Of a stretch of DNA of 64,000 bases, positions 8,016 through 16,698 are shown one piece after another. The position numbers and the translations under genes are program-made. Within the stretch, counting starts at the first letter, position 1, and the number at the start of each line of letters is the position of its first letter. The notes below the pieces were generated by a model that saw only the letters and a program-made list of their open reading frames with translations, ran no database searches and was not told the DNA's origin. This stretch comes from Roseovarius sp. Pro17 (GTDB lineage Bacteria > Pseudomonadota > Alphaproteobacteria > Rhodobacterales > Rhodobacteraceae). The stretch is taken from positions 4,125,218 to 4,189,217 of the forward strand of contig NZ_CP141179.1 of the NCBI RefSeq assembly GCF_035599575.1, given 5' to 3'.

Positions 8016-9479
8016 ATGAAACTCAGACTGCTTGTCGCCAGCGGATTGTTGATTGTCTGTGTTCTGCTCCCTGTCGTTGGCATAGTCGTCTGCGGCGCAG
8101 TTCTTGCTTTTCAGGTTGTGCTGATGTGCCTTCGACCCTTGATGGCACACTGCTCCAGACCTGCGAACCGGGCAGGCGGATCGTTTCCGGCGCCTGTGTT
8201 TTCCATTCATGTTGCAACCCATTCAGAGCCTGCAGCGATGGTCATTCATACGCTGCAATCGTTGCTGAAACAGGATTGGCCAGCAAGCGACTATGAGATC
8301 GTGGTGATGGACAATAACACTTTGAATAACGATCTGTGGCGTCCGGTAGAGGCTTTCTGCGCGCAGTATCCTGATCGCCTAAAGTTCGCGCACCGAATGA
8401 ATGTGCGCGGCGCCAAGGCTGGTGCGCTCAACATTGCCCTTGAACTTACGCGTGCGGACGCGACGCATATAGTGACGGTGGACGCAGATTACGTCGTGCA
8501 GCGGGATTTCCTGAGCATCGCGTCATCGGCGCTGCAACGGACCGGTGCAGACTACGTTCAGTTCCCGCAATCCTACCGCGGGACGGGTGAGGTGGCTGCC
8601 GGGGTCGATGCCGAACTGGAGGAATATTTCAGATCGAATGCGATGATCGCCGATGACGCCGAAGCGGTGCTGCTGACCGGCACGCTGTGCGTGATCTCCC
8701 GCGATGCTTTGGAGGCTGTCGGTGGATGGTCCGGCGTCACCACCACCGAAGATGCCGAACTGGGCGTAAGGCTGTGCCATGCCGGATATGCTGGACGCTT
8801 TATCAATCAAGTCGTGGGTCAGGGACTGCTCCCGTTGTCCTTGAGCGATCTAGAGAAGCAACGATACCGCTGGTGCAGCGGAAACCTGCGGACCTTGCTT
8901 CGTCACTTGCCGATCATCCTTGGGCAGGCAAGCTCGCTCAAACTACAACAGCGTCTGGTCGTCATTACGCAACTTACTGCGTGGTTTAATCTGGCTTTGG
9001 TGCCTGCGGTCCTCTTGCTCACTGCGCTGCTGCTAGACCGAGCGCCCGCTGCTTTGGTGGCGTTTGCCGCTGCTACGATCGTCCTCAGCCTTCTCGATAT
9101 CGTCTTGCGCGTGACAGAGCGCGGCATCAACGAAGCGCGCAGTCCTTCCATGATCCTCGCCGCTCTGGCATGCCGCATCGCGTTGGCACCCCAATCTGCG
9201 AAGGCGACCCTTGACGGGCTACTTGGCGTCAAATTGCAATTTGTCGTCACGAACAAATCCGGCGCCGAGGAACAACAAAACCGCCCAGCGCCGATCGGTC
9301 ATATGGTCCTGTTCATTGTCTCGCTTTGTACCCTGATCGTCGTCGGGCCGACACATCTTCTGGTCATCGCAGCGTTGTTCACGCTCATGCTGCCTCTGCC
9401 CGCTGCACTGCTTACAAACAAGAGCCTGCGGTCCTATCGCACCTCCATCGCACTGGATAGGGTGAGGGCCACAGCATGA
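8016..9479 (+). CDS. Membrane-bound processive-type glycosyltransferase family 2
   Basis: 487 aa, the cellulose/chitin/hyaluronan-synthase style of GT2. An N-terminal membrane helix (LLVASGLLIVCVLLPVVGIVV) leads into a cytosolic GT-A domain with the D,D,D,QxxRW hallmarks: VTVDADYV (about 155), TTTEDAELG (about 242), KQRYRWCSGN (about 281). Several C-terminal helices follow. This signature is that of polymerising beta-glycosyltransferases such as NodC and cellulose synthase BcsA, though there is no PilZ domain. It is the first gene of a seven-gene overlapping operon behind the EcfG-like promoter, and the next gene starts inside its last codon (ATGA). It probably makes the backbone of the product; the sugar is unknown. 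Confidence 0.9.
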   Translation: MKLRLLVASGLLIVCVLLPVVGIVVCGAVLAFQVVLMCLRPLMAHCSRPANRAGGSFPAPVFSIHVATHSEPAAMVIHTLQSLLKQDWPASDYEIVVMDNNTLNNDLWRPVEAFCAQYPDRLKFAHRMNVRGAKAGALNIALELTRADATHIVTVDADYVVQRDFLSIASSALQRTGADYVQFPQSYRGTGEVAAGVDAELEEYFRSNAMIADDAEAVLLTGTLCVISRDALEAVGGWSGVTTTEDAELGVRLCHAGYAGRFINQVVGQGLLPLSLSDLEKQRYRWCSGNLRTLLRHLPIILGQASSLKLQQRLVVITQLTAWFNLALVPAVLLLTALLLDRAPAALVAFAAATIVLSLLDIVLRVTERGINEARSPSMILAALACRIALAPQSAKATLDGLLGVKLQFVVTNKSGAEEQQNRPAPIGHMVLFIVSLCTLIVVGPTHLLVIAALFTLMLPLPAALLTNKSLRSYRTSIALDRVRATA

Positions 9480-10444
9480 GTAGTGATCCCCTCGCACCGT
9501 TGGTCGATATCGTCATTCCGACCTATAATCGCGCTCACCTGATCGCCAAGGCCGCCCAAGCTGCGTTGGATCAGTCATGGTGGAATTGCCGGGTAACCGT
9601 CATCGACGATGCCAGCACTGATGATACGGCCGTCACCTTACGCCCATTTTTCGACGATCCCCGTTTCAACTATATCCGACTGATTAATAACCTCGGTACG
9701 GCGCAGGCCAAAAACGCTGGCATTCTGCTGACTGACGGCGAGGCCATCACCTTTCACGATTCCGACGATCTGCCGCATCGCGATAAGGTTCTGCATCAGG
9801 TGCGTGTGCTGACAGCTTGCAATATCAGAGCTGACGAGTGTCTGAACTGGGCGCTCTCGGGCAAGGTCGCTGGGCAAACGCTGGAGGTGGGCGCAGCGCT
9901 GACGCATCACGAACTCATCCTTCCGGACGGGCGGCGGGTGGAAATTCGGCGAGACATTTCGCTGTTTGATGACGTGTTCCCAAACCTCCAGATGGGCAGC
10001 CGCGTACCCGGCGAGTGGACGCATATCAACTCCGGCCTCTTTCGCGCCGATGTGCTAAAACGGCTGGGCGGGTTCGAGGATTGCATCGAAGAGGATCGGG
10101 AATTTCGCAATCGTCTGATCCTGAACGGCGAAATCGTGTGGATCATTCCCGAGTTGCTTCTGACGAAGATCGAAACACCCGGCAGCCTGACCCAGTCCAG
10201 CGTTTCGGATTACAACAGCGCCAAGCGCAAGACCGACCGGCAGCTGGTATGGGGCAAGGTTGATGAATGGCGACGAACCGGTAGGGTCGCGCCTGTTCCT
10301 ATCGACATCGATGACCTGCACGTCAGTTTTGCCAGCAATCCTTGCAAATTAGTAGCGCGTGATGTGCCCATGACCGCGCGAACCGCCGTCAGGCTAGCCG
10401 ATATCGTCACATCGCACTCTGCCAGCGCCGTGGCCGCGCAATGA
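9476..10444 (+). CDS. Glycosyltransferase family 2
   Basis: 322-aa soluble GT2 with a GT-A fold: VDIVIPTYNRAHLIAKAAQA at residues 10-30, IDDASTDDT, and the metal-binding ITFHDSDDLPHRD near 90 (DSDD in place of DxD). A later acidic block, FEDCIEEDREFRNR, is the likely catalytic base region. No membrane helix. It overlaps its neighbours on both sides by 4 bp (ATGA), showing translational coupling within the operon. It probably adds a single sugar to the glycan started by the first gene. Donor and linkage cannot be read from the sequence. Confidence 0.88.
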   Translation: MSSDPLAPLVDIVIPTYNRAHLIAKAAQAALDQSWWNCRVTVIDDASTDDTAVTLRPFFDDPRFNYIRLINNLGTAQAKNAGILLTDGEAITFHDSDDLPHRDKVLHQVRVLTACNIRADECLNWALSGKVAGQTLEVGAALTHHELILPDGRRVEIRRDISLFDDVFPNLQMGSRVPGEWTHINSGLFRADVLKRLGGFEDCIEEDREFRNRLILNGEIVWIIPELLLTKIETPGSLTQSSVSDYNSAKRKTDRQLVWGKVDEWRRTGRVAPVPIDIDDLHVSFASNPCKLVARDVPMTARTAVRLADIVTSHSASAVAAQ

Positions 10445-11508
10445 ATATCTTGGCCAATTCACCCAACCCACCCTCCGTCGCATTTGTCGATCCGTGTTGC
10501 GCGGGTGGCTATGATTTGCCCGATCTAGAAACGGGCGGGCTGGGCGGTACCGAGGCGACCGTTTTGCGTGTCGGGGCAGCCTTGCGGCGCCGTTTCTGCG
10601 TAACGCATTATCAGGCTGGCCGAACGAATTGCATCCAGTCTGCTGCGGGCGAACTGCGCCCCCTCGGTAAGCCATTTCATGCGCAGGCCGCCGACGTGAT
10701 GATCGTGCTCAACCGATGGAAAGTCGCGGTCAAGCTGCGCAAGCGGTATCCCGACACGCCGATTTTTCTATGGCTCCATGTTTACCCCGGACGGCATAAC
10801 CGCGCGATGGGCGCGGCTCTGAAAGCTGCTGGAATAACCGTCATATGTGTCTCGGGGACACATGCGAGATCGCTTGCGACGTTTCTCGGACGGTCGGACT
10901 GTCCGGGCGTCACGTTCATTTACAATCCGGTCGCCGATGATCTGCAACCCGACGGTTCGGCCCGCGATTCGAACATGCTTCTCTTCGCCAGTTCGCCTCA
11001 TAAGGGACTTGGACAAGTATTCGAACAGTTTGCGGCTCTGCGCTTGTCTGTCCCCAGCCTTACTCTTGCCGTTGCGGATCCGGGTTATCTAAGGTGGGAT
11101 ACAGGCACCGTGCCGGATGGCGTGTCATTTCTGGGCGCGCTGCCGCATCCAACGCTTGTGCGGCACATGCGACAGGCGCTCTGCCTATTTTATCCGCAAA
11201 CCTCCTTTGCCGAGACGTTCGGCCTTGTGTTGGCCGAGGCAAATGCGGTGGGCACGCCTGTTCTGATCCACGAGGGTCTGGGCGCGAACGATGAGGTCGT
11301 GGCCGATCCAGACCAGCGGATCGACGGGCATGACCCAGCTGCCATCCTCCATAGGATTGTCGAGTGGCGGCGCACCGCTCCGCTTGTGACGGTCAATCCC
11401 GCATTTCGATTGGCCAAAATCGCGGATGTCTGGGCCGAGTTTCTACAAAGCGCGCTCAGGCGGGGGCCAGCCAACGCCGCTGCGTATTTGCCTGCGCGGG
11501 AGGCTTAG
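10441..11508 (+). CDS. Glycosyltransferase family 4
   Basis: 355-aa GT-B retaining glycosyltransferase. The glycine-rich acceptor loop is TGGLGGTEATVLRVGAAL (residues 25-42). The C-terminal donor domain has FASSPHKGLGQVFEQF and the E-x7-E-like block FAETFGLVLAEANAVGTPVL near 258-277. The N-terminal part (MILNRWKVAVKLRKRYPDTPIFLWLH region) is that of a typical GT4. Start ATG overlaps the preceding stop; the next gene starts immediately after the stop. It is the only GT-B member of the operon, so it likely forms a different linkage from the three GT2 enzymes. Confidence 0.87.
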   Translation: MNILANSPNPPSVAFVDPCCAGGYDLPDLETGGLGGTEATVLRVGAALRRRFCVTHYQAGRTNCIQSAAGELRPLGKPFHAQAADVMIVLNRWKVAVKLRKRYPDTPIFLWLHVYPGRHNRAMGAALKAAGITVICVSGTHARSLATFLGRSDCPGVTFIYNPVADDLQPDGSARDSNMLLFASSPHKGLGQVFEQFAALRLSVPSLTLAVADPGYLRWDTGTVPDGVSFLGALPHPTLVRHMRQALCLFYPQTSFAETFGLVLAEANAVGTPVLIHEGLGANDEVVADPDQRIDGHDPAAILHRIVEWRRTAPLVTVNPAFRLAKIADVWAEFLQSALRRGPANAAAYLPAREA

Positions 11509-12612
11509 ATGATGCCGCTATCGACTATAAGTCCAGCGACGCCGTCCTCCAAAGCAAGCCAAGGCGATCTCACGGCAGATCTGTTGGCGAAATTGCTGAA
11601 CGGAGCAGAGGCTGAGGAAGCCGGTACGCGTCCTATCGGTAGCTCGATAGACTTGCTAAGATCGGCCAGCCTACTGAACGCGGACAGATACGAGCAGCCG
11701 GACCTAACTGCCAGAATGCTGATGAGGGTCGGTGCGGCCAACCTAAGCGTCGGGCGTTTGTGGGAGGGGCACATAAACGCGTCCGCTTTGATCGACCTTT
11801 ACGGATCGCCCGGCCTGAAGTGCCGCGTTCGCACGCTGATCGCTCAGGGCGCGTTCCTGGGTGTGTGGGGGGCGGATGCCGACGTTCCGGTGACGTGGAC
11901 GGCGCCGCGCACCTGCCTGAACGGTGCCAAAATGTTCGCCTCCGGCCTTGGAACGGTGACCCACGCTGTTGTCACGGTCAATTCTGGCCCCGAAGTTTGT
12001 CTGGCCTTGGTCGATGTCTCGGATATGGCGCGCGCGGATGCTGGTGTGTGGAACATGCACGGAATGAGGGCGACAGCGTCGGGCAGGTTCGACTTTACGG
12101 ACTGTCCAATGAGCAGCGTCGATTGGTTGGGAGAGCCCGGCGACTATCTGAAAGAGCCACATTTCGTCGGCGGAGTCTGGCGGATCGCCGCTCTGCAAGC
12201 CGGAGCTGCGATTGGCCTTGTTGATCGGGCTGCGGCGCAGCTACGCGCCATGGACCGGATGCAAGCCGAGCCGCAAAAGGCGCGTCTGATGCCTGTTCTA
12301 ATGCGGGCATGGGCAGGTAGTGCATTGGTCGAGCGTGCTGCGTTGGCCACCATCGACACTGAGTTGGCGACAGAACAGATTGTCAGCACCTCGATTTCCG
12401 CCCGACTGCTGACCGAAGAAATCGCGCTGGATGCAATCCGCGCGGTCGAGCAGAGCATCGGGCTTCAGCACTTTGCTGCGGGATCACAGACCGGAAGGAT
12501 GGCCCGCGATCTGGCGGTCTATCTGCGGCAAGCGGCCCGCGATGCGTTCCAGCAACGCGCGTCGGAACATGCCTTGGGCCGGGAAGGCAATGCTTGGGGG
12601 GTATTTGGATGA
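11509..12612 (+). CDS. Acyl-CoA dehydrogenase-like flavoprotein
   Basis: 367 aa with an acyl-CoA dehydrogenase layout: N-terminal helical domain (residues 1-105), beta domain with GVWGADADVPVT..LNGAKMFASGLGTVTHAVV and a TASGRFDFTDC strand, and a C-terminal helical domain with AVEQSIGLQHFAAGSQTGRMARDLAVYLRQAARDA, the usual GRMxRDLxxYLRQ flavin-side motif. An FAD-dependent oxidation of an acyl thioester or another substrate is expected. Its place between glycosyltransferases and a deacetylase is unusual for fatty-acid breakdown. I infer that it oxidises or modifies a lipid or sugar intermediate of the pathway. It follows the GT4 gene with no gap, and the PIG-L start overlaps its stop. Confidence 0.82.
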   Translation: MMPLSTISPATPSSKASQGDLTADLLAKLLNGAEAEEAGTRPIGSSIDLLRSASLLNADRYEQPDLTARMLMRVGAANLSVGRLWEGHINASALIDLYGSPGLKCRVRTLIAQGAFLGVWGADADVPVTWTAPRTCLNGAKMFASGLGTVTHAVVTVNSGPEVCLALVDVSDMARADAGVWNMHGMRATASGRFDFTDCPMSSVDWLGEPGDYLKEPHFVGGVWRIAALQAGAAIGLVDRAAAQLRAMDRMQAEPQKARLMPVLMRAWAGSALVERAALATIDTELATEQIVSTSISARLLTEEIALDAIRAVEQSIGLQHFAAGSQTGRMARDLAVYLRQAARDAFQQRASEHALGREGNAWGVFG

Positions 12613-13313
12613 TGCTGGACCGCGCCCCGCACCTGTCCAATATTGTGCCCTCACATGACAAGCTGGTCGTGCTCGCGCCGCATCCGGACGACGAGTCGCT
12701 TGGTTGTGGCAAGCTGCTGGCGCGGGCATTCGCGGGTGGGGGTGCTCATGTAATCTGCATAACGGACGGAAGTGCGTCGCACCCGAATTCGCAGGAATGG
12801 CCGCCGGCCCGGCTGGCGCTGTGCAGACGAGGCGAAGTGACAAGCGCAGTGATCAGACTAGGCGGCACGGCCGCTGATGTGACGTGGATGGGCCTTCCGG
12901 ATGCCAAGCTCTACCAGCTTGATCCGTTCGGTATCGCTTCGGACCTGCTGCCAATTCTTGATGCCTGCGCAGCCCGGCATATCTTTGTTCCCGCTGCCGA
13001 GGACCATCACGAAGACCACAAGGTTGTGGCCGAGGTCGCCAGAATCCTGCGCCGGATGCGCCCTGACTGGTCTTACTACAGCTACCCGGTCTGGTGCCGC
13101 TGGGATGATCCTGACTTTGATCGCAAGGTGCTGACGCATGATCCTCTGTTTCTCGACGCCCCAGTCTGGCGTGCGGCGAAACGTGATGCGATCGCGGCGC
13201 ATCAAAGTCAGCTGGGGCAGATCGTCTGCGACGACCCAAGCGGCTTCACGCTGCCTTCAGCGCTGATTGAAAAGTTCGTCGATGGCGATGAGATTTTTTG
13301 GAGGATGCCGTGA
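12609..13313 (+). CDS. PIG-L/LmbE-family N-acetyl-sugar deacetylase
   Basis: 234 aa starting at the ATG overlapping the previous stop. The Zn motif APHPDDESLGCG (residues 20-31) and the second ligand region EDHHEDHKVVAEV (about 135) define the PIG-L family, which removes N-acetyl groups from GlcNAc-containing substrates such as GlcNAc-PI, GlcNAc-inositol or bacillithiol precursors. In this operon it is the natural candidate to de-N-acetylate the glycan, comparable in role (not in fold) to NodB. Stop and next start overlap as TGATG/ATGA. Confidence 0.9.
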   Translation: MMLDRAPHLSNIVPSHDKLVVLAPHPDDESLGCGKLLARAFAGGGAHVICITDGSASHPNSQEWPPARLALCRRGEVTSAVIRLGGTAADVTWMGLPDAKLYQLDPFGIASDLLPILDACAARHIFVPAAEDHHEDHKVVAEVARILRRMRPDWSYYSYPVWCRWDDPDFDRKVLTHDPLFLDAPVWRAAKRDAIAAHQSQLGQIVCDDPSGFTLPSALIEKFVDGDEIFWRMP

Positions 13314-13879
13314 TGGGCGTGGACCTTGAACATCTTCATGGCTTGTACGCGGGCGGTGATGATCCGTGGGCCTTCAGGACCAGCGCGTATGAGCAACAGA
13401 AATTTGCGCAGACCCGCAAAGCATTGGCGCGCGCACATTACCAATCGGCCTTCGAACTGGGCTGCGGCAACGGACAGCTTGCGCACCATTTGGCCGGTAT
13501 TTGCGCAAGCTACACCGGCATGGATGCGGTGGATACCGCTCTGGAGGCGGCGCGACATACTGTTCCGACAGCCAACTTCGTGAAAGGTTTCTATCCCTGC
13601 GCTCTTCCCAGCGATCATTTCGACCTGCTGATATTTTCCGAAATCCTGTACTTTCTGGACGAGGACAGCATAGGCGCGCTTGCCACGGACGTCGCTGCAA
13701 AGTGGCCCAATGCCGAGCTGATCTGCGTGTCCTACCTCGGCCCGTCTGGCAACGAACTGCAGGGTTGTGAAGCGGTTGGGATGTTCACGCATGCCTTACG
13801 TGCCACTCATGCGTTCGATCTGGTCCAGCAGACCGAAGGATATCGCATTGATCGCGGCCTGCCGAGGGACGGATCATGA
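13313..13879 (+). CDS. NodS-like SAM-dependent methyltransferase
   Basis: 188 aa from the ATG overlapping the PIG-L stop. Class I Rossmann methyltransferase: DDPWAFRTSAYEQQKFAQTRKAL N-terminal lead, motif I SAFELGCGNGQLAHHLAG, an acidic TGMDAVDTAL for the SAM ribose, and HFDLLIFSEILYFLDEDSI post-motif. The DPW(A/K)xRxSxYExxKxxxTLxAL lead is shared with NodS, which N-methylates the deacetylated glucosamine end of Nod factors. Placement next to a deacetylase supports methylation of the exposed amine. Substrate is inferred. Confidence 0.85.
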   Translation: MGVDLEHLHGLYAGGDDPWAFRTSAYEQQKFAQTRKALARAHYQSAFELGCGNGQLAHHLAGICASYTGMDAVDTALEAARHTVPTANFVKGFYPCALPSDHFDLLIFSEILYFLDEDSIGALATDVAAKWPNAELICVSYLGPSGNELQGCEAVGMFTHALRATHAFDLVQQTEGYRIDRGLPRDGS

Positions 13880-14988
13880 TGTGTGCCGCGCCCAAAGATG
13901 TCGCTGTCATCATTCCCGCCCGAAACGAGGCAGAGCGGATCGGTGCCTGTCTGGCAGCCTTTGCCGGGCAACGGAGCAGGGCCACCGTCATTCTGGTCGT
14001 CAACAACACGACCGATGCGACGGCCGAGATTGCCCGCGCTGCAGCAGAGCGTGATAACGTGGATCTGAAGGTTCTGATCTGTGTCCTAGGCCCTACGGAC
14101 GGTGTCGGCGCGGCCCGGCGGATAGGGTGCGATTATGCCCTGCGCCACATGCTCCAGCTGCGCTATCTTATGACGACAGATGCCGATTGTATCGTCGCGC
14201 CGGACTGGATTGCCCGCAACGTCCAACATCTTGAAACTGCGGATGTGGTCTGTGGCAGGGTCGAGTTGATCGAGAGCGAAAAGGGCATTCTGAGCGGGAT
14301 GAATCACGCTCTCGCCACGAATGAGGGGCGCTATCGAACGCTGGTTCAGAGGCTATACGCCAGATACGCCGCAGGCTCTGCGCAGCTTGGTGGCACTCAT
14401 GGCGAGGCGGCGGGTGCCAGTATAGTCTTTAACAAAGCCGCATATCTTGCCGTGGGCGGGTTCGAGCCTGCCGGATGCGGCGAAGATCGCCAGTTTGTCC
14501 GCGCATTGCGATCCTCAGGGTATCAAGTGTTGCACGCCGACGACGTCATCGTTCATGCCTCTTGTCGTTTGGCGGGGCGGGCGGTTGGCGGGATGTCCGA
14601 CGCCCTGAAGGCTCGTATCGAAGGTACCGATTATCTGGTCGACGACTGCCTGCCTGCCGCCGATTGGCTGGTAAGGTCGGCAGTCGCTGGAACGCTTGGC
14701 GTGTGGCCACCGCTGGTGCCCGCCGAACGCCGCGTCCACGTGCAGGACCTGCCCGCGAACATATCGGCGCTCGAGACATTTTTCAGATCAAGGAGAGTCG
14801 CTAAAGCGCGCTCCACTTTGATTGCCCGGACCCAACGGACGGCGTGGTCGCATCCCGCCGGGCGTTGGCCGGGCGATGGACTGGCGGCATCTGCCGCCGC
14901 CCCGGCAACGTGGGACCCCCCCGGTTGCCAGCAACCCGACCTCAGCCGCACCAGCGGCAGGATCTACATTGAAAGGAAACTGAAATGA
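13876..14988 (+). CDS. Glycosyltransferase family 2, last gene of the operon
   Basis: 370 aa. GT-A domain: KDVAVIIPARNEAERIGACL at 7-26, ILVVNNTTDAT, metal motif LMTTDADCIVAPDWI near 98, and the catalytic FEPAGCGEDRQFVRALRSSG near 200. The last ~60 residues (after FFRSRR) are Ala/Pro/Arg-rich and unlike the family; this stretch includes a C7 run and GC-rich inverted repeats, so an indel or a non-conserved tail is possible. Overlaps both the methyltransferase gene (4 bp) and the yciE start (ATGA). Expected to transfer a sugar onto the methylated or deacetylated product. Confidence 0.86.
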   Translation: MMCAAPKDVAVIIPARNEAERIGACLAAFAGQRSRATVILVVNNTTDATAEIARAAAERDNVDLKVLICVLGPTDGVGAARRIGCDYALRHMLQLRYLMTTDADCIVAPDWIARNVQHLETADVVCGRVELIESEKGILSGMNHALATNEGRYRTLVQRLYARYAAGSAQLGGTHGEAAGASIVFNKAAYLAVGGFEPAGCGEDRQFVRALRSSGYQVLHADDVIVHASCRLAGRAVGGMSDALKARIEGTDYLVDDCLPAADWLVRSAVAGTLGVWPPLVPAERRVHVQDLPANISALETFFRSRRVAKARSTLIARTQRTAWSHPAGRWPGDGLAASAAAPATWDPPGCQQPDLSRTSGRIYIERKLK

Positions 14989-15473
14989 CGACGTTAAAAG
15001 ATCTCTACACCGAAGAATTGCAGGACCTGTGGTCCGCGAATGAACAGATGTCCGAAGTAGTCTCGGCGATGGCCGACAAGGCCGAGGACATGAAGCTGAC
15101 CGACCGCCTCAGTTCGGCCAAGGACGGTATCGATCAGCATACTCGCCTGCTCAAGTCCCTCCTCGAGGAATCTGGCGCAGAGGTAAAAAAAGAGCACTGC
15201 AAAGGCATGGAAGGCCTCGTCAAAGAGGCTCGCAAACATGCTGTCGATAGTGACATGCAGGGCGCCGCACTCGATGTCGCGATCATCGCCCAATACCAGC
15301 GCCTTTGCCATTACGGCATTGCAGGGTTCGGCACGACCAAGGCCTTTGCCGAGGCGCTCGGAAACGATGTTGCCGCGCAAAAGCTGGATGCGGCTTTGGA
15401 CAAAATCTATGGGTCCGACGACTTCATGACTGATCTCGCCGAGCGATCGCGCAACGTCGATGCAATCGCATAG
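14985..15473 (+). CDS. YciE/YciF-type ferritin-like protein (DUF892)
   Basis: 162 aa four-helix bundle: TLKDLYTEELQDLWSANEQM at the N-terminus with the carboxylates of a di-iron site, IDQHTRLLKSLLEESGAE (ExxxH-type helix), ALDVAIIAQYQRLCHYGIAGFGT and a final helix. This DUF892 family is stress-induced in enterobacteria (YciE, YciF), function uncertain. Its start overlaps the last glycosyltransferase gene, so it is probably read from the same transcript and shares the stress regulation. A short inverted repeat (15488-15512) follows the stop. Confidence 0.88.
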   Translation: MTTLKDLYTEELQDLWSANEQMSEVVSAMADKAEDMKLTDRLSSAKDGIDQHTRLLKSLLEESGAEVKKEHCKGMEGLVKEARKHAVDSDMQGAALDVAIIAQYQRLCHYGIAGFGTTKAFAEALGNDVAAQKLDAALDKIYGSDDFMTDLAERSRNVDAIA

Positions 15474-15548
15474 CTGTCTTCAACAGAGGTGAGGCGGAGT
15501 TCCCACCTCACCAACCTTAAACAGGCAAACCTACATGAGGAGAATCAG

Positions 15549-15941
15549 ATGATCGACGCGAACGACGCGATAACTAAGCTTTATAACCAACTTTGCGAAA
15601 CCCAAGATCAGTACGCGACTCTGTTTGCGAAGGTCAAAGATACTGAGTTTGGCGATGTGATCAGCACGATCCTGTCACGCCGAAAGGATAATATCGCAGA
15701 ACTGAGAGTCTACCTCTGCATCAAAAGGACCGACGTTACAGACGCTCCGCGCAGCGATGCGGTAGCCGTGTCGTCGCCCCTAGAGCTGGTCGCGAATGAG
15801 AGGCGTATTCTGGCAGCTTACGACAAGGCAATCGCACCTATTTCGGGCAGGCATGAGAAGTTCGACTTTCTCGTTGCGCAACATAAGTGGCTGCAAAGTT
15901 TCGTGGCTAATCTGTCGGATGCTCTGTCGATAAATGCGTAG
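15549..15941 (+). CDS. PA2169-type four-helix-bundle protein (DUF2383)
   Basis: 130 aa; start at the ATG 15549 with AGGAG 7 bp upstream. MIDANDAITKLYNQLCETQDQYATLFAKV and later SPLELVANERRILAAYDKAIAPI look like the two helix-pair halves of DUF2383/PA2169 ferritin-like stress proteins. Function unknown; such genes often lie beside DUF892 and small membrane stress proteins. Assignment is moderate because the protein is short and lacks a signature motif. Confidence 0.72.
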   Translation: MIDANDAITKLYNQLCETQDQYATLFAKVKDTEFGDVISTILSRRKDNIAELRVYLCIKRTDVTDAPRSDAVAVSSPLELVANERRILAAYDKAIAPISGRHEKFDFLVAQHKWLQSFVANLSDALSINA

Positions 15942-16078
15942 TGGCTGTTGCCGCCGCTGTTTGGGTCATCGCAGCCGCATAATCGCTAAATGCTGTTTTC
16001 GCGGAACCAACGATGGCTGATCTACCTTAACTACACACCCAACAAGAATGTGAACATTCATCCTGAATCGAGGAAAAT

Positions 16079-16147
16079 ATGTACGGAATTTTCTATCTCA
16101 TCGGATTGATCGTGGTGGTCCTCGCCATCCTCAATCTCGCGTTTTAA
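16079..16147 (+). CDS. 22-residue single-helix membrane peptide
   Basis: ATG TAC GGA ATT codes for MYGIFYLIGLIVVVLAILN plus three residues before TAA. A ribosome site (GAGGA) lies 6 bp upstream. The product is one hydrophobic helix with almost no soluble part, similar to small YLIGLIVVVLxIL peptides annotated in other alphaproteobacteria near stress genes. The next gene starts 17 bp later behind its own AGGAGAG. Role unknown; perhaps a membrane-stress or regulatory peptide. Confidence 0.65.
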   Translation: MYGIFYLIGLIVVVLAILNLAF

Positions 16148-16164
16148 ATCCATAGGAGAGTAAC

Positions 16165-16698
16165 ATGACCAAATCGACCTCACCTACTTCAAAGGACATC
16201 AAGGCCAAGGCCAAATCCGTGTCCGAAGATCTGAGCAGCAGTGCGCGCGAGACCGCTCAAGACGCTGCAGGCGCCGTACGCGAAGAGGCCGCGCGCCGTG
16301 CTGACAGTGCCAAATCCGGTGTTGCCGACGAAGTATTGGACATCGCATCGGCACTGCGCAAGGCAGCGGACGACATGCGCGACGGATCCCCGCAGGAGCG
16401 GACGTTTGGGCAGATCGCAGGCGGTCTGGCAGATGTTTCCGACTCAATCCGCGGCAAGGATCTGGGCGAGATGGCCAGCGAGCTGACCACATTCGCCAAG
16501 CGCAACCCCATGCTGTTCTTGGGCGGTATCGCCTTGGCCGGTTTCGCCGCCACGCGCTTTGCCACGGCGTCTGCGCGACGCGACGATGACGGCGCGCCAT
16601 CGCAGAGCTCATCCGAGATTTATGCGGGTCGGCATACGTCCGGCGCCCCTGCCGACTTTTCCCCCGTAACGCCCAACCGGGCAGGAGGCACGTCATGA
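16165..16698 (+). CDS. Single-pass membrane-anchored stress protein (coiled coil, unknown role)
   Basis: 177 aa; ATG behind AGGAGAG. Residues 1-95 are an Ala/Glu/Lys-rich amphipathic helix region (AKAKSVSEDLSSSARETAQD) with repeated SAK/AARRADSAKSG patterns. One helix follows (MLFLGGIALAGFAATRF, about 112-128), then a low-complexity soluble tail. The make-up resembles DUF883/ElaB-like or nutrient-deprivation-induced membrane proteins. It overlaps the next gene by 4 bp, forming a three-gene unit with the holin-like and DUF3618 proteins. Confidence 0.78.
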   Translation: MTKSTSPTSKDIKAKAKSVSEDLSSSARETAQDAAGAVREEAARRADSAKSGVADEVLDIASALRKAADDMRDGSPQERTFGQIAGGLADVSDSIRGKDLGEMASELTTFAKRNPMLFLGGIALAGFAATRFATASARRDDDGAPSQSSSEIYAGRHTSGAPADFSPVTPNRAGGTS

